Below, piece after piece: positions 32,753 through 42,173 of a DNA stretch of 64,000 nt; the stretch's first letter is position 1; each line of letters opens with the position of its first letter. Position numbers and translations under genes: made by a program. Below the pieces are notes generated by a model, which was not told where the DNA came from, ran no database searches, and saw only the letters and a list, made by a program, of their open reading frames with translations. This DNA comes from Clostridiaceae bacterium Marseille-Q4143. GTDB taxonomy: Bacteria; Bacillota; Clostridia; Lachnospirales; Lachnospiraceae. The stretch spans positions 2,800,416 through 2,864,415 of the forward strand of contig CP073693.1 of NCBI GenBank assembly GCA_018228645.1, given 5' to 3'.

Positions 32753-33685
32753 ATGGTCTTTTCTGAATATGCTTTAGGTCTTTTACCGTATATTTCCGGT
32801 AAGAGTTCAAAAGGTGAATATTTAACAGAACTCATCGGAAATTTCATTCAAGACGGGGCAATGGATGCGTGCCAAATCCTGCAAGCTAAGGCCGATACCA
32901 AATGCAGATATATCAACGGCACTCGTAGAATTTCGCCGCAAAATGCTCAATATCTTTATAATCACAGGGACATAGACAAATTTACTGGGTGGCTCGGTGA
33001 TCGAATGGATGACTCTGATTCATTCGAAAATGTTGCCGATTGGCTTCATACAAATGGAATTGATACAAAGGAACCTGATTCTGCATGCGCCGAAGTTTTA
33101 GAGAATATTTTTCTTGACGCATCCAAAGGTTCTAAATCCGATCAAGCCGATCAGGAATCTGCAATCGATATGCAGCTAATCGAAGATATACAGAAAAAAA
33201 TTGAGTTGCTTCCTCGCCCGGCAGATGTGCCCGTACCAAAGGAGGCAACTCAAGATGAACGTGTTTATATTAAGGAGTTATATAACGCATATGGTGATGC
33301 AGAGGGCCTAGACTTTTTTTCCGAAAAAGATCTAAGCTCCTATCCAGAATATGCAGAAGATTTAGATGATCGCCGAATTGATTACTATGCCGCTGAAAGC
33401 ATCCGCCGCGGTGTATTGGAGTTAAAAGGTAATAAGCTGATTGGACAATTTGAGGTTCTAAAAAATGAAACTCTTGATGGTGTCAAGGACACAGCGAAAC
33501 GAACTCATATAAATGGATATGAGCATATGCTTGCCGTTATGGAACAGGCAGTTAATGCGCCTATCTCAAATTACATACTCTGTGCTTCGCCATATTGGAT
33601 TAATGGGAAAATCAAAAAAGGTGTATGTCATCACCTTGTTAATGAAGGAAAATTAGTATGGATAAAAAGGAGGAAACGGCAATGA
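32753..33685 (+). CDS. ABC-3C system component with C-terminal ABC-3C-type domain
   Basis: A 310-residue protein from the ATG at 32753 (AGGAGG 12 bp upstream); the open frame reaches back to 32618 but that part reads as non-coding. Residues about 5-115 form a helical domain (ALGLLPYISGKSSKGEYLTELI, CRYINGTRRISPQNAQYLYNH). A polar linker follows (about 125-150). The C-terminus (about 160-310) ends SPYWINGKIKKGVCHHLVNEG and LVWIKRR, like the C-terminal domain of ABC-three-component systems. No enzymatic effector motif is visible. It is coupled by ATGA overlap to the middle component. Confidence 0.7.
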   Translation: MVFSEYALGLLPYISGKSSKGEYLTELIGNFIQDGAMDACQILQAKADTKCRYINGTRRISPQNAQYLYNHRDIDKFTGWLGDRMDDSDSFENVADWLHTNGIDTKEPDSACAEVLENIFLDASKGSKSDQADQESAIDMQLIEDIQKKIELLPRPADVPVPKEATQDERVYIKELYNAYGDAEGLDFFSEKDLSSYPEYAEDLDDRRIDYYAAESIRRGVLELKGNKLIGQFEVLKNETLDGVKDTAKRTHINGYEHMLAVMEQAVNAPISNYILCASPYWINGKIKKGVCHHLVNEGKLVWIKRRKRQ

Positions 33686-34143
33686 ATGCATCGACCATTG
33701 GTTCCACATTTGAAATATCGCTTCGTATCCTTCTGATGTTAAACTGCTTATCTCCTCTGCAGTTGGATGAGCAGCAAATAGGCATGATTGATTTTATTGC
33801 AGTTTATGCCGCTGATTTTGGACTATTGGATGAAAATCTGCATGGGTATAGCAATTATCGTTTTAGTGAATTCCCGGCAAGGAAACAACCAATACAAGTA
33901 GCCTTAAGAGATCTGATATTAGACGAATATGTTCATTTAACTTCCAATCCTAAGGGATATGAATACGCTATTACTGCTGCCGGAAAGAATGTATGCAACC
34001 AACTTCACAGCAGTTATTCCGAAGAATACTGTCTGGCAGTGAAAACGACAGTATCCGCCTTCAACCATGCAGATACTACTGCCATGTTAAATGCAATTAA
34101 TAACCTCACCGTAAAATCGCTAAAGGAGGTCACGCATGAATAG
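33682..34143 (+). CDS. ABC-3C middle component, MC2-like winged-helix protein
   Basis: A 153-residue protein. The pattern FEISLRILLMLNCLSPLQLDEQQIGMIDFIAVYAADF, then SNYRFSEFPARKQPIQVALRDLILDEYVHL, fits the middle components of ABC-3C systems, small winged-helix-like adaptors between the ATPase and the third protein. The subtype (MC2) is from memory. The ATG at 33682 has AAGGAGG 8 bp upstream and overlaps the previous stop; an ATG at 33658 lies within that site. It overlaps the ATPase gene by 8 bp, so all three are made together. Confidence 0.72.
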   Translation: MNASTIGSTFEISLRILLMLNCLSPLQLDEQQIGMIDFIAVYAADFGLLDENLHGYSNYRFSEFPARKQPIQVALRDLILDEYVHLTSNPKGYEYAITAAGKNVCNQLHSSYSEEYCLAVKTTVSAFNHADTTAMLNAINNLTVKSLKEVTHE

Positions 34144-35974
34144 ATTCTATATTGAAAAATTGATTGTGTCCGGTGGTGGGCATCATGCCTCTATTATTGA
34201 TTTCAAGCCAGGTTTAAATTTTATTCTCGGTCCTTCCAATACTGGAAAAAGTCTCGTGATGGATTGCCTGGACTATATGTTTGGCTTTACACCGAAGAAA
34301 AACAAACCTTCTAAAATCGTTGATAACAACAATGGATATGAATGGATTACTCTTCAACTTGCCACCGCAAACGGAACAGTAATTCTTGAAAGAAAAATAG
34401 GTGAATCCAAAATTACTGTTAGTGGCTCTGATCCAACTGTTGAACACGGCAAGTACAGCGTAGGCCATACCACTAAGAAAAATATCAACACTGTTTACTT
34501 ACATTTACTTGGCATTGATGAACCGCATTCTGTACGTTCCGCAGAAACTGGCTCCAAAACACAAACTTTAACATGGAGAAGCATGCTCCACTTGTTCTTC
34601 CTTAAGCAGGGGGATGTTGCAAGAGAAAGCTCTGCTCTGCTGGCTCCTGGAAGCATGGGTCCTACTGCTTCTGCAGCCGTACTTTTATTCCTTTTGACTG
34701 GGCAAGATGCAAATAATCTTGTTCAGGATGAAGATCCAAAAATCAGCGAAGCAAAGAAAAAAGCGCTGATCGGCTATATCCAAGATAAGCTTCAGGAGGT
34801 TTCCAATCGACAATCAGAAATAAATCAAGTGTTTATGGCATCTAATATCGTTGATCCACAGGCCAGTGTTGAACAAGTGCGTAAAGAGATTGCTGAGTTG
34901 CAAAAAGAAATAAACTCCGCAACTAAGGAAAGCCAGCAATTGATGTCCGAGATTTATGAATGGAATGGAAAATTGTCCGAAGCAAAAACGGTTGCTTATA
35001 ATTTTTCTGTTCTTCATAAACAGTATCAATCCGATATCCGACGCATTGGATTTATCGTTGACGGTGCATCGACAATCCAACCTGCGAAGAAAAAAGTAAG
35101 ATGTCCTATATGCGGCGAAGAAACCATGCGTGTACACGACACCTCTTTTATCAGTGCTTCTGCTGCGGAGCTTGAGAAGATTCAAAAACATCTGACTGAA
35201 TTAAGCCTAGCTCAACATGATATAAATGTTCAGCAAGAAAAGATCCGTGGAAAAATTCAAGAGCTGGAACAAAAGAAGTCTGTTGTTGATTTACATATTT
35301 CTGAACTTCAAGAAAAACTATCTTCCTTTGAAGCAGAACTGGAACATCAGCTGAATTTCATCCGCCTCAAGAGTGAGTTGGACGTCATTCGCAAAAATGA
35401 AATTCAATATAAAAGCGAGTTATTTCAAAAAGAAACAGAGGAAACAGTCGAGCCTTCTAAGCACAATATATTTGAGGACTACAGCTACGACCTGATTCAT
35501 GGATTTGAAGAAAAATTAAAATCTATTTTACAGGATACAAAGGTTGGTGGGGCCGATTCCGTTAGAGTCAATATGGAAAACTTCGACATTGAAATTGGTG
35601 GTCTTAAGAAATCTGTTTCAATGGGAGGTGGATTCTGTGGAATCCTGAATACTCTAACGACACTTGCCATGAGCGGATATTTGATTGATTTAAACCGATA
35701 TGCTCCTGGCTTCTATGCAGTCGACTCCTCTCTTACTCAGCTATCTGAAGCAGAATACAAAGAACAAAGCAGTACCATTAAACAGAACTTTATCGAATAC
35801 CTCATTGCTCACGCAAAAGAAAGACAGGTAATTATTGTCGAACAATCAAAACGTATGCCTTTCATTCCTGAGGATAGTGATGAAAAAAGTGTCCATGTGA
35901 TTCGTTTTTCCAGAAACAAAAACGAAGGTCGCTATGGCTTTTTGAATGAAGTATATAACCCGGAAGATCAATAA
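34136..35974 (+). CDS. DUF3732 Rad50/SMC-like ATPase of an ABC-3C system
   Basis: A 612-residue SMC-type ATPase. Walker A is ILGPSNTGKSLVMDCLDYMFG (about 31-38 for the loop). Coiled coils span about 200-290 and 340-440 and flank a zinc-hook-like CPICGEE (about 322). The ABC signature region is about KKSVSMGGGFCGILNTL (about 485), with FYAVDSSLTQLSEAE as the Walker B area (Asp, with Ser where Glu would be usual) and VIIVEQSKRMPF near the end. DUF3732 ATPases are the core of one ABC-3C class, predicted conflict systems thought to sense nucleic acid. AAAGGAGG lies 6 bp before the ATG. Confidence 0.85.
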   Translation: MNRFYIEKLIVSGGGHHASIIDFKPGLNFILGPSNTGKSLVMDCLDYMFGFTPKKNKPSKIVDNNNGYEWITLQLATANGTVILERKIGESKITVSGSDPTVEHGKYSVGHTTKKNINTVYLHLLGIDEPHSVRSAETGSKTQTLTWRSMLHLFFLKQGDVARESSALLAPGSMGPTASAAVLLFLLTGQDANNLVQDEDPKISEAKKKALIGYIQDKLQEVSNRQSEINQVFMASNIVDPQASVEQVRKEIAELQKEINSATKESQQLMSEIYEWNGKLSEAKTVAYNFSVLHKQYQSDIRRIGFIVDGASTIQPAKKKVRCPICGEETMRVHDTSFISASAAELEKIQKHLTELSLAQHDINVQQEKIRGKIQELEQKKSVVDLHISELQEKLSSFEAELEHQLNFIRLKSELDVIRKNEIQYKSELFQKETEETVEPSKHNIFEDYSYDLIHGFEEKLKSILQDTKVGGADSVRVNMENFDIEIGGLKKSVSMGGGFCGILNTLTTLAMSGYLIDLNRYAPGFYAVDSSLTQLSEAEYKEQSSTIKQNFIEYLIAHAKERQVIIVEQSKRMPFIPEDSDEKSVHVIRFSRNKNEGRYGFLNEVYNPEDQ

Positions 35975-36011
35975 CCCATTTAAAGGGATTCCCATAAATA
36001 AGGAGACAACA

Positions 36012-36215
36012 ATGCGCATCAGCTATAACAAATTATGGAAAATGTTAATTGATAAAAATATGAATAAACGTGATCTTGCTGAAAGAAGCGGCGTCAGTTC
36101 CGCTTCCATTGCAAAACTAAGCAAAGGTGCAAATATCACAACCGACGTTCTACTTAAAATATGCGAGTCATTAGACTGTACCCTGGAAGACATCATGGAA
36201 ACAGTGAAAGATTAA
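36012..36215 (+). CDS. Small Cro/CI-type helix-turn-helix regulator
   Basis: A 67-residue, single-domain HTH_XRE protein: MRISYNKLWKMLIDKNMNKRDLAERSGVSSASIAKLSKGANITTDVLLKICESLDCTLEDIM. The recognition helix is SSASIAKLSKG. GGAG is 7 bp before the ATG. It sits between the ABC-3C ATPase (37 bp upstream) and the helicase of the restriction module (24 bp downstream) and could regulate either. No promoter is evident in the 37-bp gap, so it is probably read from the ABC-3C transcript. Autoregulation is inferred. Confidence 0.9.
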   Translation: MRISYNKLWKMLIDKNMNKRDLAERSGVSSASIAKLSKGANITTDVLLKICESLDCTLEDIMETVKD

Positions 36216-36239
36216 CTGGCTCTGAAGGGAGATTTACCT

Positions 36240-39200
36240 GTGGAAATATTTAATAACACCACGAAGGTCGTGAAAGACGACCTAGTGAAAACAATAAAAC
36301 GCGGTGATCGTATTTCTATTGCAGCAGCCTGTTTTTCCATCTATGCCTATCAGGAATTAAAAAAACAGCTGGAGTCCTGTGAAGAACTACGCTTTATATT
36401 CACCTCTCCTACTTTCGTGGCAGAAAAAACGCCGAAAGAACGTAGAGAATTTTATATACCGCGTCTTCAGCGTGAAAAAAGTTTATATGGTACTGAATTT
36501 GAAGTACGCCTGCGAAACGAACTGAAGCAGAAAGCCGTAGCAAAGGAATGTGCAGATTGGATGCGCCGTAAGGTATGCTTTAAAACCAACACTACCCGTG
36601 AAGGCATGAATAACTTCCTTCTGGTAGATGGCGATGAGGATACCTATACTTATATGCCAATGAATACATTCACAACCGTCGACCTGGGGTGTGAGCGCGG
36701 CAATAATTTGACGAACATGATTACACGTATGGAGAATCCAGCAAGTAAAGAATTTCTCCATATGTTTGATTCCGTCTGGAATGATGAAGAAAAACTCACA
36801 GATGTTACAGAAGAAGTTATCGATATGATTTCTTCCGTATACCAGGAAAACTCACCGGAGCTGATTTATTTCATGTCTCTGTACAATATCTTCAGTGAAT
36901 TCTTAGAAGATATTTCAGAGGATGTATTACCAAACGAAGCAACTGGTTTTAAGGACAGCGTAATCTGGAATAAGCTGTTCAACTTCCAGAAAGATGCTGC
37001 TCTTGCGATTATCAATAAATTGGAGCAATACAACGGCTGCATTCTTGCAGACAGCGTTGGTCTCGGTAAAACATTTACGGCACTTGCTGTCATCAAGTAT
37101 TACGAAGGCCGCAACAAAAATGTTCTCGTACTTTGTCCGAAAAAGCTGTCCGAGAACTGGATGACCTACCGTGGCAATCTGATTAATAACCCACTAGCCG
37201 CAGACCGGCTCCGCTATGACATTCTGTACCATACGGACCTTTCTCGTGACAGCGGAAACACGGTCATTGGATTGCCAATTGATCGAATCAACTGGGGAAA
37301 TTATGACCTTGTCGTCATAGATGAAAGCCATAACTTCCGAAATGGTAATGGCACCAACAGTAAAGGTGGCGAAAAAGAGAATCGCTATATGCGATTGATG
37401 AACAGAGTCATCAAACCAGGTGTCAAGACAAAGGTACTCATGCTTTCCGCAACACCAGTAAATAACCGCTTCTACGATCTTCGTAATCAGCTGGCCCTTG
37501 CCTATGATGGTGATCCATCTGAATTTAACGAAAAGCTGAACATCAAATCGGATATCGATACGATTTTCCGGCAAGCGCAGAAAGTATATAACGCGTGGTG
37601 CAAGCTGCCTGAGAAAGAGCGTACCACAGCTACTCTACTCTCCCAGCTTGATTTTGATTTCTTTGAAGTACTGGATAGCGTAACCATTGCGCGTTCCAGA
37701 AAACATATACAAACCTATTATGATGTTGCAGACATTGGAAACTTTCCAAAGAGAAACAAACCAATCTCTCTTCGTCCGAAACTAACAGCACGGCCAAATG
37801 CCATCAACTATAAAGAAGTATATGAACTCCTTTCGAAACTGCACCTGACCATTTATACGCCAACCGTATTCATTCAGCCAAGCAAGCTTCAAAAATACCT
37901 AAGCGAAGATGAAACGGAGAAATTCCGTAGTGGCCGTGAACTTGGTATCCAGCGGTTGATGAGCATCAATCTGTTAAAACGTATGGAAAGCTCTGTACAT
38001 TCTTTCCTGCTGACTGTAAAGCGTATCTACGACTATCTGTATGATACCTCACACGCAATTGATGATTTCATCGCTACCGGCGCTAACAACCTGAACGAGA
38101 TGCCTGACCTGTCCAGTGAAGCAGACGAATTCGACTACGATGATCAAAATACGGATTTTTTCAATGTTGGCAAAAAAGTCAAGATTGACCTGCGTGATAT
38201 GGACTATATTTCGTGGAAACGCGAAATGGATGAGGATATTGATAACCTGCAGCTTCTGATTCTAATGATTGAAGACATCACCCCAGAGTATGACTTCAAA
38301 CTGAATGAGCTGATTCGCATTATCCGTGAAAAGGCTAGGGCTCCGATCAATCTGGGCAATAAGAAGATATTGATTTTCACTGCCTTTTCAGATACCGCTG
38401 AATATCTCTACGAGAACATCAGTGGTATGGCACTGAAGGAGTTAGGACTGCACACTGCCCTTGTCACTGGCTCTGTAGATGGTAAAACAACCATTCCGAA
38501 ATTCAAGCCTGATATGAACCATGTGCTTGCATGCTTCTCTCCGAAGTCAAAGGACCGAGATGTTCTATATCCAAAGGACAAAACAGATATTGATATTCTC
38601 ATTGCTACAGACTGTATTTCAGAAGGTCAGAACCTGCAGGACTGCGATTATTGCGTAAACTACGATATCCACTGGAACCCAGTGCGTATCATTCAGCGTT
38701 TCGGACGAATTGATCGTATCGGCAGTAAAAATGCCGTGATACAACTTGTGAACTTCTGGCCGGATCTGGATCTCGACGAATACATCAACCTGAAATCAAG
38801 AGTGGAAACACGAATGCGCATTTCCGTCATGACTTCCACCGGTGATGATGATCTCATCAACCAGGAAGAAAAAGGCGACCTGGAATATCGTCGTAGCCAG
38901 CTCAAGAAGCTGCAGGAAGAAGTCGTGGATCTGGAAGACATGACAAATGGCATTTCCATCATGGACCTTGGATTAAATGAATTCCGTATGGATCTGCTCT
39001 CCTACATGAAAACGCATAAAGATATTGACCACACGCCTTTTGGCATTCATGCGGTCGTCAAGGGAGACAAGCCTGGAGTTATCTTTGTTTTAAAGAATGT
39101 AAATAAACACATCAACATTGAAAACCAGAATCGACTTCACCCATTCTATCTGGTCTATGTCGGTATGGATGGCGAAGTGATTACCAATCATCTGCAACCG

Positions 39201-39473
39201 AAGGATACCCTGGATATGATGCGGCACCTGGCGCAAGGAAAAACAGATCCAGATATGAATCTGTGCGAACAGTTCAATAAGGCCACAGACAATGGCAAGG
39301 ATATGGGAAAAATCTCTCAGCTACTGGAAGATGCCATCATGACCATCATCGATGCAAAAGATGAAAGTGATATCGATAGCTTCTTTGGTGGCGGGCAGAC
39401 CACTTTCCTATCCGGCGGTTTTTCCGGCCTGGATGACTTCGAACTAATATGTTTTATGGTGGTGATAAAATGA
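36240..39473 (+). CDS. PLD-like domain/SNF2 helicase of an extended type III R-M module
   Basis: A 1077-residue protein from a GTG with AAGGGAG 9 bp upstream. Residues about 1-170 look like a phospholipase-D-fold region (RISIAAACFSIYAYQELKKQL) without a visible HxK catalytic motif. The SNF2 core has Walker A CILADSVGLGKTFTALAV (about 267), VVIDESHNFRN (about 359), MLSATPVNN, and QRFGRIDRIGS (motif VI, about 818). The C-terminal 230 residues are unassigned. Such helicases travel with DUF4391, Mod and Res. It may move along or remodel DNA during restriction (inferred). It overlaps the next gene by 4 bp. Confidence 0.87.
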   Translation: MEIFNNTTKVVKDDLVKTIKRGDRISIAAACFSIYAYQELKKQLESCEELRFIFTSPTFVAEKTPKERREFYIPRLQREKSLYGTEFEVRLRNELKQKAVAKECADWMRRKVCFKTNTTREGMNNFLLVDGDEDTYTYMPMNTFTTVDLGCERGNNLTNMITRMENPASKEFLHMFDSVWNDEEKLTDVTEEVIDMISSVYQENSPELIYFMSLYNIFSEFLEDISEDVLPNEATGFKDSVIWNKLFNFQKDAALAIINKLEQYNGCILADSVGLGKTFTALAVIKYYEGRNKNVLVLCPKKLSENWMTYRGNLINNPLAADRLRYDILYHTDLSRDSGNTVIGLPIDRINWGNYDLVVIDESHNFRNGNGTNSKGGEKENRYMRLMNRVIKPGVKTKVLMLSATPVNNRFYDLRNQLALAYDGDPSEFNEKLNIKSDIDTIFRQAQKVYNAWCKLPEKERTTATLLSQLDFDFFEVLDSVTIARSRKHIQTYYDVADIGNFPKRNKPISLRPKLTARPNAINYKEVYELLSKLHLTIYTPTVFIQPSKLQKYLSEDETEKFRSGRELGIQRLMSINLLKRMESSVHSFLLTVKRIYDYLYDTSHAIDDFIATGANNLNEMPDLSSEADEFDYDDQNTDFFNVGKKVKIDLRDMDYISWKREMDEDIDNLQLLILMIEDITPEYDFKLNELIRIIREKARAPINLGNKKILIFTAFSDTAEYLYENISGMALKELGLHTALVTGSVDGKTTIPKFKPDMNHVLACFSPKSKDRDVLYPKDKTDIDILIATDCISEGQNLQDCDYCVNYDIHWNPVRIIQRFGRIDRIGSKNAVIQLVNFWPDLDLDEYINLKSRVETRMRISVMTSTGDDDLINQEEKGDLEYRRSQLKKLQEEVVDLEDMTNGISIMDLGLNEFRMDLLSYMKTHKDIDHTPFGIHAVVKGDKPGVIFVLKNVNKHINIENQNRLHPFYLVYVGMDGEVITNHLQPKDTLDMMRHLAQGKTDPDMNLCEQFNKATDNGKDMGKISQLLEDAIMTIIDAKDESDIDSFFGGGQTTFLSGGFSGLDDFELICFMVVIK

Positions 39474-40102
39474 TTGAGTTCCCTGCTGCTACAGCAGTAC
39501 ACAGACGTTTGCCAAAGGAGGCATTTTATAAGCACTTACCGCCGACAAAGATACTGAAAGAAAAATTTGTATCCGACGTAGACCGCATCGTGGTTGAAAA
39601 CAGTTTTACCAAAGAAAATCTGAACCTTGCCTCGGATGCTGAAATAAAAGAGATCATGCTACTATCCATCTCCCTGAAGAGCCAGGAATTTGATGGTAAA
39701 GTCATTGAAGCAATCGCCCGGCAAAATCCACATAAGCTGGTATTTCTACTGAGCTTCGAGGATCAACAACAGCTGGCCGTTTATTACAATAAACTCTACC
39801 GCACCTTATGGATGAAGCATGATGAAATAGCATTAAAATTACAAGGCTATTCTTTGGATGAAATATGGGATTCTTTCATAGAGCAGATTGCTCTGTACGA
39901 AGAACGTGCCGAACAGACAGATGCTCTTTCCATAGAGGATCGCCTTGCAATACAGGATCAGATACTAAAATTGGAAAAACAGATCGACAAAACAGAAAAT
40001 GCGATGTGGAAGGAACAACAGCCAAAGAAGAAATTCGAACTACACACGCGCCTTCGTGAATATCAAAAAAAGCTGGAGGATTTGAAACATGGAAAATCTT
40101 AA
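39470..40102 (+). CDS. DUF4391-domain protein of the restriction module
   Basis: A 210-residue protein starting MIEFPAATAVHRRLPKEAFYKHL at the ATG that overlaps the helicase stop (ATGA). The first 150 residues are the DUF4391 domain (IMLLSISLKSQEFDGKVIEAIARQ, KLVFLLSFEDQQQLAVYY). The C-terminus (about 160-210) is a charged coiled coil (DQILKLEKQIDKTENAMWKEQQ). Its function is unknown; its constant place between an SNF2 helicase and type III Mod makes an adaptor role likely. It overlaps mod by 14 bp. Confidence 0.85.
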   Translation: MIEFPAATAVHRRLPKEAFYKHLPPTKILKEKFVSDVDRIVVENSFTKENLNLASDAEIKEIMLLSISLKSQEFDGKVIEAIARQNPHKLVFLLSFEDQQQLAVYYNKLYRTLWMKHDEIALKLQGYSLDEIWDSFIEQIALYEERAEQTDALSIEDRLAIQDQILKLEKQIDKTENAMWKEQQPKKKFELHTRLREYQKKLEDLKHGKS

Positions 40103-42173
40103 AATGCATACGCCAGATTTGGCAGACAAAAACTTTAAAAAGCTCGCTGCACTATTTCCAAACGCAGTGACAGAAACCATAACCGGTTATAAAGCAAATG
40201 GTGATCCTATTATTGAACGTGCCATTGATGCGGATGTACTGCGTCAGGAAATCTCTGCCACTGTAGTAGAAGGCCCGCAGGAACGTTACCAGTTTACATG
40301 GCCAGATAAGAAAAAGTCGGTTGTGCTGGCTAATCAGCCTATTGCAAAGACACTGCGCCTTGACCGTGAAAAGTCGGTCGGTAAAGATGGAACTCCAGGC
40401 AGCATCGACACGGAAAATATCTATATCGAGGGCGATAATCTGGAGGCGCTGAAGCTGCTGCAAGAGACCTATCTAGGTAAGGTGAAGATGATCTATATCG
40501 ATCCGCCCTATAACACAGGTAATGACTTCATTTATGAGGATGATTTTTCACAGAATGCAGATGAATACCTTGGAAATAGCGGTCAGTTTGATGAGGAGGG
40601 AAATCGTCTGGTCCAGAATACAGAAAGTAACGGTCGCTTCCATACAGACTGGTTAAATATGCTTTATCCTAGATTAAGACTTGCAAAAGATTTACTTTCA
40701 AAAGATGGTGTTATCGCAATCAGTATCGGTTTTCATGAAATGTGCAATCTACTAAAACTATGCCAAGATGTATTTTCTGATCGACAAGTTTTTTCTGTTA
40801 CAGTCAAAACATCAGGTGGAAAACCAAATGGTGCTTTCAATATATCGAATGAATATATCGTATTTGCTGTTCCTAACGATTTTACACCTATCGCTACAGA
40901 AGAAGATATGAAAGATTACGCATCACCATATCACGGAATGAACTTAGCTACATTTACACAGGATGAGCGACCAAATCAAGCATATCCAATTTATATTTCA
41001 ACTGAAACAGGCATAATTGTAGGGTGCGGAAAATCACTTGCAGAAAGACAGTCAGAGGGAAGTTTTGTTGGGCATCTTAAAGATTTTGTTTATGACTATG
41101 CCGAAGCACCAAAGGGAACTGTCGCAATTTGGCCTGTCACCAATAAAGGTGAGCAGTGTGTTTGGCGACTTATTCCAGATAGATTAATGGGCGATTGGAA
41201 AAAAGGCTATATCAAAGTTGTTCCAAACAATAGCAAAAGCACAAATAATAAGTATGCTATCCAGTATCTTTCAGGCGGTATCATAGAAAAAATTAAATCT
41301 GGAGAAGTAAAAACATATCGGATAAGCGATAATCCAGAAATTCCTACTATCGATATTAAAGATTACAAAACAGCTGGTGCAGGCATAGCTTCCATTTGGG
41401 ATGACAAAAGTTTTTATACAGCCAAGGGGAACTCTGATATCAAAGCACTCTTTGATAAAAAAGTTTTTTCTTATCCAAAGCCAGTAGATTTAATTTGGTA
41501 TATTCTGAAGAAGACTGTTCCTTCAGATGCTATTGTTCTTGATTTCTTTTCTGGCTCAGCAAGTACAGCACATGCTGTTATGAAACAAAATGCATCTGAT
41601 GAGGGCCAGCGAAAATACATCATGATTCAACTGCCAGAAAAATGTGAACAAGGAAGTGACGCACTAAGAACAGGATATAAAAATCTATGCGAAATTGGCG
41701 AAGAGCGCATTCGTCGTGCTGGAAAGAAAATCAAGAAAGAAAGTCCGCTTACCACTACTGATCTTGACATCGGCTTCCGCGTTTTCAAAGTGGACAGCAG
41801 CAATATGGAAGATGTATACTACCGCCCTACCGATTACAACCAGGGACAAATGGAGCTGTTTGCTGACAATATCAAACCGGATCGTACACCAGAAGATCTG
41901 CTCTTCCAGGTAATGCTTGACCTTGGTATTCTGCTCTCTTCTGACATTCAGGAAACAGAAATTGCTGGCAAGAAGGTGTTCTCTGTAGCTGATGGTTATC
42001 TCATCGCCTGCTTCGATAAGAATGTTACAGAAGAGACCGTCAAGGCCATCGCACAGAAGCAGCCGGTTTATGCCGTATTCCGTGACAGCAGTATGGCAAG
42101 TGACAGCGTAGCCACAAACTTCGAGCAGATCTTTGAAACCTATAGTCCGCGAACACAAAGGAAGGTGCTGTAA
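40089..42173 (+). CDS. mod: Type III restriction-modification DNA methyltransferase (Mod)
   Basis: A 694-residue N6-adenine methyltransferase of the beta class: the catalytic DPPYNTGND (about 137-145) comes before the SAM motif LDFFSGSASTAHAV (about 483-496). Between them lies the target recognition region (about 230-450), which sets the DNA site and cannot be read from sequence. TENIYIEGDNLEALKLLQETY is typical of type III Mod. It protects host DNA and guides Res. GGAGG is 8 bp before the ATG. Its stop overlaps the res ATG (TAATG). Confidence 0.95.
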   Translation: MENLKMHTPDLADKNFKKLAALFPNAVTETITGYKANGDPIIERAIDADVLRQEISATVVEGPQERYQFTWPDKKKSVVLANQPIAKTLRLDREKSVGKDGTPGSIDTENIYIEGDNLEALKLLQETYLGKVKMIYIDPPYNTGNDFIYEDDFSQNADEYLGNSGQFDEEGNRLVQNTESNGRFHTDWLNMLYPRLRLAKDLLSKDGVIAISIGFHEMCNLLKLCQDVFSDRQVFSVTVKTSGGKPNGAFNISNEYIVFAVPNDFTPIATEEDMKDYASPYHGMNLATFTQDERPNQAYPIYISTETGIIVGCGKSLAERQSEGSFVGHLKDFVYDYAEAPKGTVAIWPVTNKGEQCVWRLIPDRLMGDWKKGYIKVVPNNSKSTNNKYAIQYLSGGIIEKIKSGEVKTYRISDNPEIPTIDIKDYKTAGAGIASIWDDKSFYTAKGNSDIKALFDKKVFSYPKPVDLIWYILKKTVPSDAIVLDFFSGSASTAHAVMKQNASDEGQRKYIMIQLPEKCEQGSDALRTGYKNLCEIGEERIRRAGKKIKKESPLTTTDLDIGFRVFKVDSSNMEDVYYRPTDYNQGQMELFADNIKPDRTPEDLLFQVMLDLGILLSSDIQETEIAGKKVFSVADGYLIACFDKNVTEETVKAIAQKQPVYAVFRDSSMASDSVATNFEQIFETYSPRTQRKVL

